From positions 496,001 to 560,000 of the forward strand of contig VMSW01000007.1 in assembly GCA_013791955.1 (NCBI GenBank): 64,000 bases of DNA, in the 5' to 3' direction. Below the pieces are notes generated by a model. That model ran no database searches, was not told the origin of the DNA, and was given only the letters and a program-made list of their open reading frames with translations. This document shows positions 7,573 through 16,112 of this stretch, piece by piece. The DNA is from Propionicimonas sp. (GTDB lineage Bacteria; Actinomycetota; Actinomycetes; Propionibacteriales; Propionibacteriaceae). How positions within the stretch are numbered: position 1 is the first letter of the stretch; the number at the start of each line of letters is the position of its first letter. The position numbers and the translations under genes are program-made.

Positions 7573-8904
7573 ATGGCTACCCCAGTTGAAGGCGACGTTG
7601 CCGAGCTGACCCGATCGCAGCGCCTTGACCGGCTGCCGTTCACCGCCAAACACGCCAAGTTGCTGACCGGCTCCGGTGTCGGCTGGGCACTGGACGCCAT
7701 GGACGTCGGCCTCATCTCATATGTGATGTTGGCCCTCAAGGTGCAGTGGCACCTCGACCCCACCACGCTGAGCTGGATTGGCTCGATCGGCTTTGTGGGC
7801 ATGGCTCTAGGGGCCACCCTCGGTGGCCTGCTCGCCGACCGGATCGGTCGGCGCCAAGTGTTCGCGATCACCTTGCTGATCTACGGTCTGGCCACCGGAG
7901 CAGCCGCGCTATCGATCAGCGTGGCGATGCTGATCGTTTTGCGCTTCATCGTCGGGCTGGGTTTAGGTGCCGAGCTGCCGGTCGCGTCCACCCTGGTGAG
8001 TGAGTTCGCGCCCAAGCGCATTCGGGGCCGGGTGGTGGTGGCCTTGGAGGCCTTCTGGGCCGTTGGCTGGCTGATCGCAGCGCTGATCGGCTACCTGCTG
8101 ATTCCCAATGTGACCGAAGGGTGGCGCTGGGCGCTGGCCATCGGCGTGGTGCCCACCGTCTATGCCGCTGTGGTGCGCTGGGGGCTGCCCGAGTCGGTGC
8201 GCTTCCTGGAGCACAAGGGTCGCTTTGCTGAGGCCGAGGAGGTGGTGGTCGGGTTCGAGCAGGCTGCCCAAGTGGCGCCAGTGCCCAGCCCAAATGTGGC
8301 GCCGAGCAAGTCCAGTGGTGAAGTGTCGATCTGGTCGGCTGAACTGCGTCGGCGGACGATTGCGTTGTGGGCGGTTTGGTTCTTCATCAACTTGTCCTAC
8401 TACGGCGCGTTCATTTGGCTGCCCAGCCTGCTGAAGGACCGCTTCTCGCTGACGGTCACGCTCACCTACGCCCTGATCATCACGATCGCCCAACTTCCCG
8501 GATACGCCGCCGCGGCCTATCTGGTGGAGAAGTGGGGACGCCGACCAACACTGGCCACCTTCCTGCTCGGCTCGGCGATTTCAGCAGCCCTGTTCGGCTT
8601 CGCTGGCAGTGAGGCTGAAGTGCTGGCGGCGGGCTGCGCGCTGAGCTTCTTCAACCTGGGCGCCTGGGGTGCGCTGTATGCGATCGGTCCGGAGATCTAT
8701 CCCACCGGCATCCGTGGCACGGGGACGGGGGCGGCGGCCGCCTTCGGCCGGATCGCCTCGATCATCGCACCGCTGAGCGTGCCCCTGCTGCTGAGTGGCG
8801 GGGGATTGCCGATGGTATTCACCGTCTTCGGGGTCGCCTTCCTGCTCGCCGCTGGCGCAGCCCTGCTGCTGCCTGAGCGCCGCAATCAGCCCCTGGCCGA
8901 TTGA
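7573..8904 (+). CDS. niaP: MFS transporter, NiaP-like (nicotinate uptake)
   Basis: The 443-residue product has twelve predicted helices and MFS motifs: GLLADRIGRRQVF in the 2-3 loop and LVEKWGRRPT at the matching place in the second half. WALDAMDVGLISYVML at the first helix, GLGAELPVASTLVSEF, FWAVGWLIAALIGY and SFFNLGAWGALYAIGPEIYPT closely match my recollection of the niacin transporter NiaP (Bacillus YceI). It would import nicotinate/nicotinamide for NAD salvage. A GAAGGG site precedes ATG 7573. nadABC and an NrtR-type regulator lie 4-10 kb downstream, which supports the NAD link. Substrate remains inferred; related transporters move aromatic acids. Confidence 0.75.
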   Translation: MATPVEGDVAELTRSQRLDRLPFTAKHAKLLTGSGVGWALDAMDVGLISYVMLALKVQWHLDPTTLSWIGSIGFVGMALGATLGGLLADRIGRRQVFAITLLIYGLATGAAALSISVAMLIVLRFIVGLGLGAELPVASTLVSEFAPKRIRGRVVVALEAFWAVGWLIAALIGYLLIPNVTEGWRWALAIGVVPTVYAAVVRWGLPESVRFLEHKGRFAEAEEVVVGFEQAAQVAPVPSPNVAPSKSSGEVSIWSAELRRRTIALWAVWFFINLSYYGAFIWLPSLLKDRFSLTVTLTYALIITIAQLPGYAAAAYLVEKWGRRPTLATFLLGSAISAALFGFAGSEAEVLAAGCALSFFNLGAWGALYAIGPEIYPTGIRGTGTGAAAAFGRIASIIAPLSVPLLLSGGGLPMVFTVFGVAFLLAAGAALLLPERRNQPLAD

Positions 8905-8905
8905 C

Positions 8906-9655
8906 CTATTGACTCAGCCACGCGTGGAGCTGGGCCACATCAACCACCCCTGAGCCGCATTGATCGAGCCGCCGATAGGGTGCGTCAGGTTCGCCGAGGT
9001 CGCTGAGCACGGCCAGCGCGCCACCAAAATCCTCGCCGCGGGTGTAGTCGTTCACCGTGATCAGCGTGGCGAGCCCAGCGCCGGTGGCTGCCTGCAAGCC
9101 AACCGCGGAGTCTTCGATGGCTAGGCAGGCCGATGCGGGGAGCTGCAACTGCGTCAGCGCCCAAAGATAGATATCTGGGGCGGGCTTCTTCGCTGGCACG
9201 ATGTCGCCGGCCGCGATCACCGAGAACCAATCGAGGGCCTCAGCGCCCAGCGTCTGTTCCAGGAGGGTGGTGACATTGCCTGGACTGGTGGTGGTGACCA
9301 CCCCAAGAAGCAGGCCGGCGGTTCGCGCTTCCCGCAACAGCCGAGCGACCCCCGGCCGCAGCGGGATCTCCCCAGCCAACAGCCGACGCTGGTAGAGCTC
9401 AGTCTTGGTCTGATAGACCGCCCCGATCAGGCCACCGGTTGCCGGGTCCCAGGCCACGCCGGGCTGGAACTGCTCGAGGTAATGGCGCAACCGCTCCTTG
9501 CCACCGGTCACCGCCAACAGCTGACCGTAAAACTCCGCGCTCCACTGCCAATCCAGTCCGTGGGCAACGAAGGCCTCGTTGTAGGCCAGTCGATGGCCTT
9601 CTCGCTCGGTGTCGGCCAGCGTGCCGTCCACGTCGAACAGCAGTGCCTTAAGCAC
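8906..9655 (-). CDS. HAD phosphatase, CbbY/beta-phosphoglucomutase-like
   Basis: The 249-residue protein has the HAD motifs in order: FDVDGTLADTE (nucleophile Asp8), VVTTTSPGN (motif II Thr), KKPAPDIY (motif III Lys) and EDSAVGLQAA (motif IV). The helical cap (GHRLAYNEAFVAHGLDW) resembles CbbY and beta-phosphoglucomutase proteins. It starts with GTG directly after the TAA of the glycogen phosphorylase gene (TAAGTG), so the two are translationally coupled. That suggests a sugar-phosphate substrate connected with glycogen breakdown. CbbY-type enzymes act on xylulose-1,5-bisphosphate or similar phosphates; the actual substrate here is unknown. Its 3' end abuts the transporter gene tail to tail. 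Confidence 0.85.
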   Translation of the reverse strand: MLKALLFDVDGTLADTEREGHRLAYNEAFVAHGLDWQWSAEFYGQLLAVTGGKERLRHYLEQFQPGVAWDPATGGLIGAVYQTKTELYQRRLLAGEIPLRPGVARLLREARTAGLLLGVVTTTSPGNVTTLLEQTLGAEALDWFSVIAAGDIVPAKKPAPDIYLWALTQLQLPASACLAIEDSAVGLQAATGAGLATLITVNDYTRGEDFGGALAVLSDLGEPDAPYRRLDQCGSGVVDVAQLHAWLSQ

Positions 9656-12211
9656 TTAGACCGCGCCAGCCCGCCAGATGCGGCTCAGGTAGTCGCGCAT
9701 CGAGCGGTCAGAGGAGAAGAAGCCGCTACGGGCCACATTGAGGATGGATGACTTCGTCCAGCCTTCGACATCGGCGTAGGCGGCTTCCACCTTGGACTGG
9801 GCGTCCAGGTAGGACTGGAAGTCGGCCAAGGCCATGAAGCGGTCCTCGTAGAGCAGGCTGGAAACGATGGGCTCGAAGGTGCCGCGATTGCCGCCGGAGA
9901 ACGCCCCAGAGGCGATCAGATCGATGGCCCGCTTCAGCAGCGGAACCGACTCGTAGTATTCGGTCGCGCGGTAGCCGGCGGTCTGCAGTTCGGTCACTTC
10001 GGGCTCAGTCATGCCGAAGCCGAAGAAGTGGGCGTCACCAACCAGCTTGCGGATCTCCACGTTCGCGCCATCGTCGGTGCCAATAGTCAGGGCGCCGTTG
10101 AGGGCGAACTTCATGTTGCCCGTACCCGAGGCCTCCATACCGGCCAGCGAGATCTGCTCACTCAGCTCAGCGGCGGGAATCAGTTTCTCAGCCAAGGTCA
10201 CGTTGTAGTTGGCCGGGAAGGCCAAGTTGATCCGACCGGCAACCACCGGATCGGCGTTCACCACTTCGGCGACTGAGTTGATCAGGTAGATGATCTCCTT
10301 GGCGATCCGGTAGCCCGGGGCGGCCTTGGCGCCGAAAATCACCGTGCGGGGCGTGACCGTTTCCGGGTCGACCGCACCAGAGATGATCTGCTCGTACAGG
10401 CTGACAATGTGCAGCACTTTGAGGGTCTGGCGCTTGTACTCGTGCAACCGCTTGACCATCACGTCCAGCAGGTGGTGGTTCTCCAAGTTGATGTCGTCAC
10501 GGGCCCGCAGCAGGTCATAGAGCCGGGTCTTGTTGGCCAGCTTGACCTCACGGAATGCCTTGCGGAAGTCCTCGTCCTCGGCATACTGCTCCAGTTCGGA
10601 GAGCCGATCCAGATCGGTGACCCAGCCTGGGCCGAGGGTGTCGGTGATTAGCGCCGACAGCGACGGATTGGCCAACCGGACGAAGCGGCGCGGCGTGACG
10701 CCGTTGGTGACGTTGGTGAACTTGTCGGGCCAGTACTCGCTGAATGCGGGCAGCAACTTGTCGCGCAGCAACTGCGAATGCAGTTCGGCCACCCCGTTGA
10801 CCTTCGTTGCCGCGACGGTGGCCAGGTGGGCCATCCGGACGTGCCGCTCGGGGAAGTCGGCGACGATCGACATGGCGCGCACTCGCAGCTCGTCGTTGCC
10901 ATAGTGCTGGCGTACCTCGGCCAGGAACTCGTCGTTGATTCGGTAGATGATCTCCAGATGCCGGGGGAGGAGGCGGCCCAGCAGCTCATCCGGCCAGACC
11001 TCCAGAGCCTCGGGCAACAACGTGTGGCAGGTGTAGGCGAAGCACTGATTGGTGATCTGCCAGGCCTCAGCCCACTCGAATTTCTTCTCGTCCACCAGGA
11101 TGCGCATGAGTTCGGGCACCGCGATCACCGGGTGGGTGTCGTTGAGCTGGAAAATGATCCGCTCGGGCAGATTGTGCAGGTCGAAACCGTCTTCGAGGAT
11201 CTGCTCGATGAAATCGCGAATCGAGCAGGCCACAAAGAAGTACTGCTGTTGCAGCCGCAGCTCCTTGCCCTGAGGGGTCGAATCCTCTGGGTAGAGCACC
11301 TTGGTGATGTTCTCGGCGAAAGTCTGAGCGCGAACGGCCTCGGAGTAGTCGCCGGAGTTGAAGATGGCCAGGTCGAAGGCCTTGGTGGCCTGCGCGCTCC
11401 ACAGCCGCAGCGTGTTCACCCGGCCGTTCTGGTAGCCGGGCACCATGTAGTTATAGGGCACGCCGAGCACATTCCAGCTGGGCACCCAGCGGCTGCGCGT
11501 CACCCCGGCGTCGTCGTAGGTCTCGGTGTAGCCACCGAAATCGACCTGGACGGCCGCCTCCGGGTGTGGGAACTCCCACGGACTGCCCAGCGCCAGCCAG
11601 GTGTCGGGCTGCTCCACCTGGCGGCCGTCGACGAAGGTCTGCTTGAAAATGCCGTATTCGTAACGGATGCCGTAGCCGATGCACGGGACGCTCATGGTGG
11701 CCAGCGAATCGATGAAGCAGGCAGCTAGCCGACCCAGACCGCCGTTGCCAAGGCCCGGCTCGACTTCCTGGGCGCGCAGGGTCGGCAGATCCAGGCCGCA
11801 GGAAGTCATCGCGTTGTCGACGATGTCGTTCAAGTCGGTGGCCAGCAGCGCGTTGCCCAACTGGCGGCCCAGCAGGTATTCGGCCGACAGGTAGCCGACC
11901 GTCTTGGCCTTGCTGGCGCGCTGATGCTTCGCCGTCTCCAGCCAGCGGGCCATCAGGTAGTGCCGCACCGTGCGGGCCAGAGCCAGGTATTGGTCGTTCA
12001 CCGTCGAGCGCGCCAGAGCCACGCCCTGGCCGGTGTTGAGTTCGCGCAGGAACTCCCGGACGAAGCCGTCCACCGAATGGGGCGGTGCCGCTACCGGCGC
12101 CAGCGCCAGTGGATGGGTGGCAGCAAACATCGGGCCGGTCTGATGCCGGGCGGTCAGCGGACTCTCGTCCGCGGGCACCCCAGGCGTGGTTGAAACGATG
12201 TCAGCGCTCAT
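9656..12211 (-). CDS. glgP: Glycogen/alpha-glucan phosphorylase
   Basis: The 851-residue protein is a full-length GT35 phosphorylase. It contains the pyridoxal phosphate site EASGTGNMKFALNGALTIG with the Schiff-base lysine, plus GNGGLGRLAACFIDSLAT and NDTHPVIAVPELMRIL. It releases glucose-1-phosphate from glycogen or maltodextrins in the cytoplasm. The N-terminus is extended by about 45 poorly conserved residues, so an internal start is possible. The downstream HAD phosphatase gene begins immediately after its stop. The upstream gap holds tandem palindromic repeats. Confidence 0.97.
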   Translation of the reverse strand: MSADIVSTTPGVPADESPLTARHQTGPMFAATHPLALAPVAAPPHSVDGFVREFLRELNTGQGVALARSTVNDQYLALARTVRHYLMARWLETAKHQRASKAKTVGYLSAEYLLGRQLGNALLATDLNDIVDNAMTSCGLDLPTLRAQEVEPGLGNGGLGRLAACFIDSLATMSVPCIGYGIRYEYGIFKQTFVDGRQVEQPDTWLALGSPWEFPHPEAAVQVDFGGYTETYDDAGVTRSRWVPSWNVLGVPYNYMVPGYQNGRVNTLRLWSAQATKAFDLAIFNSGDYSEAVRAQTFAENITKVLYPEDSTPQGKELRLQQQYFFVACSIRDFIEQILEDGFDLHNLPERIIFQLNDTHPVIAVPELMRILVDEKKFEWAEAWQITNQCFAYTCHTLLPEALEVWPDELLGRLLPRHLEIIYRINDEFLAEVRQHYGNDELRVRAMSIVADFPERHVRMAHLATVAATKVNGVAELHSQLLRDKLLPAFSEYWPDKFTNVTNGVTPRRFVRLANPSLSALITDTLGPGWVTDLDRLSELEQYAEDEDFRKAFREVKLANKTRLYDLLRARDDINLENHHLLDVMVKRLHEYKRQTLKVLHIVSLYEQIISGAVDPETVTPRTVIFGAKAAPGYRIAKEIIYLINSVAEVVNADPVVAGRINLAFPANYNVTLAEKLIPAAELSEQISLAGMEASGTGNMKFALNGALTIGTDDGANVEIRKLVGDAHFFGFGMTEPEVTELQTAGYRATEYYESVPLLKRAIDLIASGAFSGGNRGTFEPIVSSLLYEDRFMALADFQSYLDAQSKVEAAYADVEGWTKSSILNVARSGFFSSDRSMRDYLSRIWRAGAV

Positions 12212-12329
12212 GGGGGGCAGGTTACTTGCCCTGCGTTACGGCCGCGAAACCGTCCCGTGGTCGAAGTGATCGAGATCAAGGGCGCGCCCGGCGGCCTTTA
12301 CCCACGTTATGAACCGACCCCAGCTACCT

Positions 12330-12449
12330 GGGCTTCGACGGGCTCAGTCAACTGGTGTTAGTTCCCTGAGCTTGTCGAAGGGTCCTTGGGCTTCGACGGG
12401 CTTAGCCAACTTGGGCTAGTTCCCTGAGCTTGTCGAAGGGTCGAAGGGG
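12330..12449. repeat. Tandem 58-base repeat with CTTCGAC/GTCGAAG inverted arms
   Basis: Two successive units of about 58 bases start at 12330 and 12388. Each has CTTCGACGGGCT(C/T)AG, a ~20 base spacer, and CCCTGAGCTTGTCGAAGGG in inverted orientation, so each can form a hairpin. The same core is at 15955-15973 and, degenerate, at 46205-46300. It lies between the glgP start and the nadC 3' end, and may also stop nadABC transcription. Confidence 0.75.
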
Positions 12450-12475
12450 GGCTCAGCCAGCTGGTGTCATCAAGC

Positions 12476-13321
12476 TCAGCTGGCGTAGTCCAGGCCGATA
12501 TCGAGCACCCGGGCCGAATGGGTCAACCAGCCCACCGAAATCAGGTCCACCCCGGCCTCGGCGATCGGCACCGCGGTCTCCGGCGTGATTCGGCCCGAGG
12601 CCTCAGTGACCATTCGTCCGGCCACCATCTCCACCGCCTGGCGCAACAGCTCCGGGCCCATGTTGTCGAGCAGGACGGCGTCCGCGCCGGTTTGGAGCAG
12701 TTCGGCGAGCTGGTGGAGGTTGTCCACCTCTACCTCGATCTTCACCAGGTGCCCGACGTGGGCTTTGGCGGCCCGGTAAGCAGCGGTGATGCCGCCGGCC
12801 GCAGCCACGTGGTTGTCCTTGATCAACACCGCATCGTCGAGCCCGAAGCGGTGATTGGTGCCGCCGCCGGCCACCACCGCATGTTTCTGTAGCGCCCGTA
12901 GCCCGGGGAGGGTCTTGCGGGTGTCAGCGACGCGCGCCTTGGTGTGGACGATCGCGCCAGCGATGGTTGCCGTCCCGGTGGCTACCCCGGAGAGGTGGCC
13001 GAGGAAGTTCAGGGCCACTCGCTCACCACTGAGCAGGCCGCGAGCCGGGCCGGAGGCGTATCCGATCACCGTCCCGGGTGCTACTCGGGTGCCGTCGGGA
13101 AGCAGGTCGCTGACCTGAATGGCCGGGTCGATCAGCTCCCAGGCGAGCCGGGCGCATTCGCCCCCGGCGATCACGCCGGGTTCGCGCGAAACCAACGCCA
13201 CCCTGGCCTGCTGCGTCGGCCCGATCACCGAATCGGTGGTGATGTCACCAGCGCGACCCAGGTCTTCGAGCAATGCGGCGCGCACCAGCGGTTCGATGAC
13301 GATTCGAGGCAACGACCTCAT
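12476..13321 (-). CDS. nadC: Nicotinate-nucleotide diphosphorylase (carboxylating)
   Basis: The 281-residue product is a type II phosphoribosyltransferase: TTDSVIGP near the N-terminus, GERVALNFLGHLSGVATGTA, ADTRKTLPGLRALQKHAV, HRFGLDDAVLIKDNH and AVLLDNMGPE. It makes nicotinate mononucleotide from quinolinate and PRPP, the third step of de novo NAD synthesis. Its start overlaps the nadB stop by 4 bases (ATGA), and it is the last gene of the operon nadA-nadB-nadC. Length and motifs are standard. Confidence 0.97.
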   Translation of the reverse strand: MRSLPRIVIEPLVRAALLEDLGRAGDITTDSVIGPTQQARVALVSREPGVIAGGECARLAWELIDPAIQVSDLLPDGTRVAPGTVIGYASGPARGLLSGERVALNFLGHLSGVATGTATIAGAIVHTKARVADTRKTLPGLRALQKHAVVAGGGTNHRFGLDDAVLIKDNHVAAAGGITAAYRAAKAHVGHLVKIEVEVDNLHQLAELLQTGADAVLLDNMGPELLRQAVEMVAGRMVTEASGRITPETAVPIAEAGVDLISVGWLTHSARVLDIGLDYAS

Positions 13322-14862
13322 GCAACGGCTCCGATCGCCTCAGTGGCTGCCCGAGGCCGGCCGGCGCCCGGGATTAGTAGGTGTCTGGCCGGATCAGCCA
13401 GCTTGGGAAAGTCGGTACGGGTGTGGCCACCGCGGGATTCGGTGCGGCGCAGGGCCGCCTCCACCAGCAGATAACCGACCAACCCGGCATCGTGGCTACG
13501 CAGTGGCTTCAACTCGGCCAGTGCCGCAACCAGTCCGTTGCGATCGCGCAGCACGCCAGCAGCCTCGGAGACGATCCCGCGCACTTTGGCCACGGCGGCG
13601 TCGGGGGCTCCCGGGGTCACCGGACGCAGTCCGGACGGGGCCGCAGCTGCACTGCCTTGATCCAGGCCGAGCTGGTGCCAGTGTTGGGCGGTCCAGCGGC
13701 CACAGACCACCGCTTCCAGCAGCGAGTTGGAGGCCAGCCGGTTGGCTCCGTGCAGCCCAGTGGAGGCCACCTCGCCAGCGGCGTACAAGCCGGGGACGTC
13801 AGTGCGTCCGGCGAGATCAACCTGCACTCCACCCATGTGGTAGTGGGCGGCCGGACGTACCGGCAGTGGCTGGGTGACCGGGTCAAACCCGGCTTCGCGG
13901 GCGGTGGCGGCAATCGAAGCAAACAGCTCATCGAAGCGGACACCTGGGTGTTCCCGAGCGTCCAGGAACACCTGATGGCCAGCCTGCAACGCGGCCCATT
14001 CGGCGCGCGCGACCACGTCGCGAGCCGAGAGCGGGTTGTCGATTACCCGCTCGCCGAGCTCATCGACCAGGATCGCGCCCTCACCGCGCACCGCCTCGCT
14101 GACCAACGGCATCGGGTCGATGCCGACGTCCAGGGCGGTCGGGTGAAACTGCACCATCTCGATATCACGCAAGGTGGCCCCGGCACGGTGGGCCAATGCC
14201 AGGCCCTGGCCGCGCGAGGTAAGCGGGTTCGTGGTGTGGCTGAACAGCCCGCCGATGCCCCCGGTGGCCAGCAGCACAGTGTCGGTGCGCAGCTCGATCT
14301 CGCCGCCAGCGGTGCGCACCAGCACCCCGCTGACGCCAGCCTTGGTGGTGAGAATCTCGGTGGCGAGGCTGTATTCCCACAGTGAGATTGATGGGGTGCG
14401 CCGAGCCGCCACCACCATCGTCCGCAGCAGTTCCGCGCCAGTGGAATCACCCATCGCGTGGACGATTCGGCGGCGGCTGTGTGCGCCTTCCAGGCCCAAC
14501 TTCAAGCTGCCGTCGGCCGTCCGATCGAATTGGGCGCCCTGGGCGGTGAGCCACTCGATGGCTTGCGGTGCTGCGCTGGTGATGGCCGCGACCACGTCCG
14601 CATCGCATAGACCGGCGCCAGCGGCGATGGTGTCGGCAGTGTGCAACCCGGCGTTGTCGTCTGGTCCCACCGCGGCCGAGACCCCACCTTGGGCCCAGCC
14701 AGTCGAGGTGCCAGTGCTGATCTGGCCAGCGCTGAGCACCACGCACGGCAGGGGAGCCAGTTCAACGGCTGCACTGAGCCCGGCCAGGCCAGCGCCGATG
14801 ATGACTGGGCCACCAGCCTGAATGACCCTGCGGGGCGTGCCCGAGGCGGCGCGGGGAGTCAT
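13318..14862 (-). CDS. nadB: L-aspartate oxidase
   Basis: The 514-residue flavoprotein has the N-terminal FAD motif GAGLAGLSAAVEL, GGVSAAVGPDDN, HRAGATLRDIEMVQFHPTAL and the C-terminal FAD contact LYAAGEVASTGLHGANRLASN. It oxidises L-aspartate to iminoaspartate, which NadA condenses with dihydroxyacetone phosphate. It overlaps nadA upstream by 4 bases and nadC downstream by 4 bases, so the three genes are translationally coupled. Succinate dehydrogenase/fumarate reductase flavoproteins are homologous, but the operon settles the call. Confidence 0.97.
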   Translation of the reverse strand: MTPRAASGTPRRVIQAGGPVIIGAGLAGLSAAVELAPLPCVVLSAGQISTGTSTGWAQGGVSAAVGPDDNAGLHTADTIAAGAGLCDADVVAAITSAAPQAIEWLTAQGAQFDRTADGSLKLGLEGAHSRRRIVHAMGDSTGAELLRTMVVAARRTPSISLWEYSLATEILTTKAGVSGVLVRTAGGEIELRTDTVLLATGGIGGLFSHTTNPLTSRGQGLALAHRAGATLRDIEMVQFHPTALDVGIDPMPLVSEAVRGEGAILVDELGERVIDNPLSARDVVARAEWAALQAGHQVFLDAREHPGVRFDELFASIAATAREAGFDPVTQPLPVRPAAHYHMGGVQVDLAGRTDVPGLYAAGEVASTGLHGANRLASNSLLEAVVCGRWTAQHWHQLGLDQGSAAAAPSGLRPVTPGAPDAAVAKVRGIVSEAAGVLRDRNGLVAALAELKPLRSHDAGLVGYLLVEAALRRTESRGGHTRTDFPKLADPARHLLIPGAGRPRAATEAIGAVA

Positions 14863-15842
14863 TTACCCACCTTCACGGCCAGCATCCGCTCCACCGAGGT
14901 GCGGGCGCGATCTGCGACGTCGGCGGGCACGGTGACCTCGTTGGTCATCGTTTCCAGGGCGTGGCGAATGCTGGCCAGGGTGTTGCGCTTCATGTGCGGG
15001 CACAGGTTGCAGGGCCGGACGAATTCGGTGCTGGGGAACTGCTGGGCCACGTTGTCGCTCATTGAGCATTCGGTGATCAGCGCCACCCGTTTGGGGTGTT
15101 GGTTGGCCACGTAGCTCACCATTTGCGCCGTGGAACCGGCGTAGTCGGCAGCGTCCACCACATTTGGCGGGCATTCGGGGTGAGCCAGGACGGTGACGCC
15201 AGCCCACTTCTCGCGGATGTCGGCGATATCGGCCGGGGTGAAACGTTCGTGCACCTCGCAGGCGCCCGGGTGGGTAATCACCTCGACGCCGGTCTTGCGG
15301 GCGATATTGGCAGCCAGGAACCGGTCGGGGATCATGATCACCTTCGGCACGCCCAGGCTTTCGATGATTTCGACGGCATTGCCCGAGGTGCAGCAGATGT
15401 CGGATTCGGCCTTCACCGCAGCCGAGGTGTTCACATAAGTGACCACCGGCACGCCGGGGTTGGCAGCGCGCAAGGCGCGGACGTCCGCGGCGGTGATCGA
15501 CTCAGCCAGCGAGCAGCCGGAAGCCAGATCGGGGATCAGCACGGTCTTGTCGGGGTTCAGCAGCTTGGCGGTCTCGGCCATGAAATGCACTCCGGCCAGC
15601 ACGATCACCTCAGCCTCCACGTCAATGGCTTCCCGGGCCAGTGCCAGGGAGTCGCCAGTGATGTCGGCTACCGCGTGGAAGATCTCTGGGGTCATGTAAT
15701 TGTGCGCCAGGATCACCGCGTTGCGCTCTACCTTGAGGCGCATGATCGCCTCGACGTCTTCAACCATGGTGGCCCACTCGATGGCGGGCACCACGTGGCT
15801 GACACGCTGGTAGAGATCGGCCGCGTTGACGGTCATGGTCAT
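14859..15842 (-). CDS. nadA: Quinolinate synthase
   Basis: The 327-residue product carries AHNYMTPEIFHAVADITGDS near the N-terminus, NTSAAVKAESDICCTSGNAV in the middle and EFVRPCNLCPHMKRNTL at the end, which together supply the conserved cysteines of the [4Fe-4S] cluster. It forms quinolinate from iminoaspartate and dihydroxyacetone phosphate. The start ATG 15842 has AGGGAGG six bases upstream. It is the first gene of the nadABC operon, and its promoter region contains two inverted repeats that could bind a repressor. Confidence 0.97.
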   Translation of the reverse strand: MTMTVNAADLYQRVSHVVPAIEWATMVEDVEAIMRLKVERNAVILAHNYMTPEIFHAVADITGDSLALAREAIDVEAEVIVLAGVHFMAETAKLLNPDKTVLIPDLASGCSLAESITAADVRALRAANPGVPVVTYVNTSAAVKAESDICCTSGNAVEIIESLGVPKVIMIPDRFLAANIARKTGVEVITHPGACEVHERFTPADIADIREKWAGVTVLAHPECPPNVVDAADYAGSTAQMVSYVANQHPKRVALITECSMSDNVAQQFPSTEFVRPCNLCPHMKRNTLASIRHALETMTNEVTVPADVADRARTSVERMLAVKVGK

Positions 15843-15866
15843 CTCGAACCTCCCTAGTTCGCCCTT

Positions 15867-15897
15867 ATGCTACATATGAGCAAAAGGGGTAGGTCAA
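15867..15897 (-). promoter_or_regulatory. Likely nadABC promoter with overlapping inverted repeat
   Basis: On the minus strand TTGACC (15892-15897) and TAGCAT (15867-15872) are separated by 19 bases. They would start transcription about 18 bases before nadA. An inverted repeat TGCT-N7-AGCA (15868-15882) overlaps the -10 element, where a repressor would block initiation. The promoter call is by consensus only. Confidence 0.4.
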
Positions 15898-15916
15898 GTC
15901 CGCTGCCCACTGGGTG

Positions 15917-15932
15917 GACTAAATACCTAGTC
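15917..15932. promoter_or_regulatory. Inverted repeat GACTA-N6-TAGTC upstream of nadA
   Basis: A perfect 5-bp dyad with an AATACC spacer lies 20 bases upstream of the proposed -35 element. It is a second candidate operator for the NAD regulator encoded at 17375-18274. I do not know the exact NrtR box for this lineage, so the link is inference. Confidence 0.35.
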
Positions 15933-15954
15933 ATCGCGAAGCCCCCGTCCAGAT

Positions 15955-15973
15955 CCCTGAGCTTGTCGAAGGG
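15955..15973. repeat. Dispersed repeat CCCTGAGCTTGTCGAAGGG
   Basis: A single copy of the 19-base core that also occurs twice in the tandem array at 12330-12449. Confidence 0.7.
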
Positions 15974-15983
15974 CCCGCCCACT

Positions 15984-16096
15984 GCTCACGGGGACGGTTC
16001 CCGTGAGCAGCTCATGGGGACGCACCTGGACGGGGTCCGTCCCCGTGAGCTGCGCGGAGGAACCGTCCCCGTGAGCTGCGCGGAGGAACCGTCCCC
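15984..16096. repeat. GGGGACGGTTCC-family palindromic repeat cluster
   Basis: A perfect inverted repeat GCTCACGGG-N7-CCCGTGAGC (15984-16008) is followed by GAGCAGCTCATGGGGACG and then by two perfect tandem copies of a 26-base unit (16045-16070, 16071-16096) containing GGAACCGTCCCC. The element at 61423-61477 shares the same core and loop. The cluster fills the gap between nadA and the acyltransferase gene. Confidence 0.75.
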
Positions 16097-16112
16097 GGGA
16101 GGAGGGGACGCC

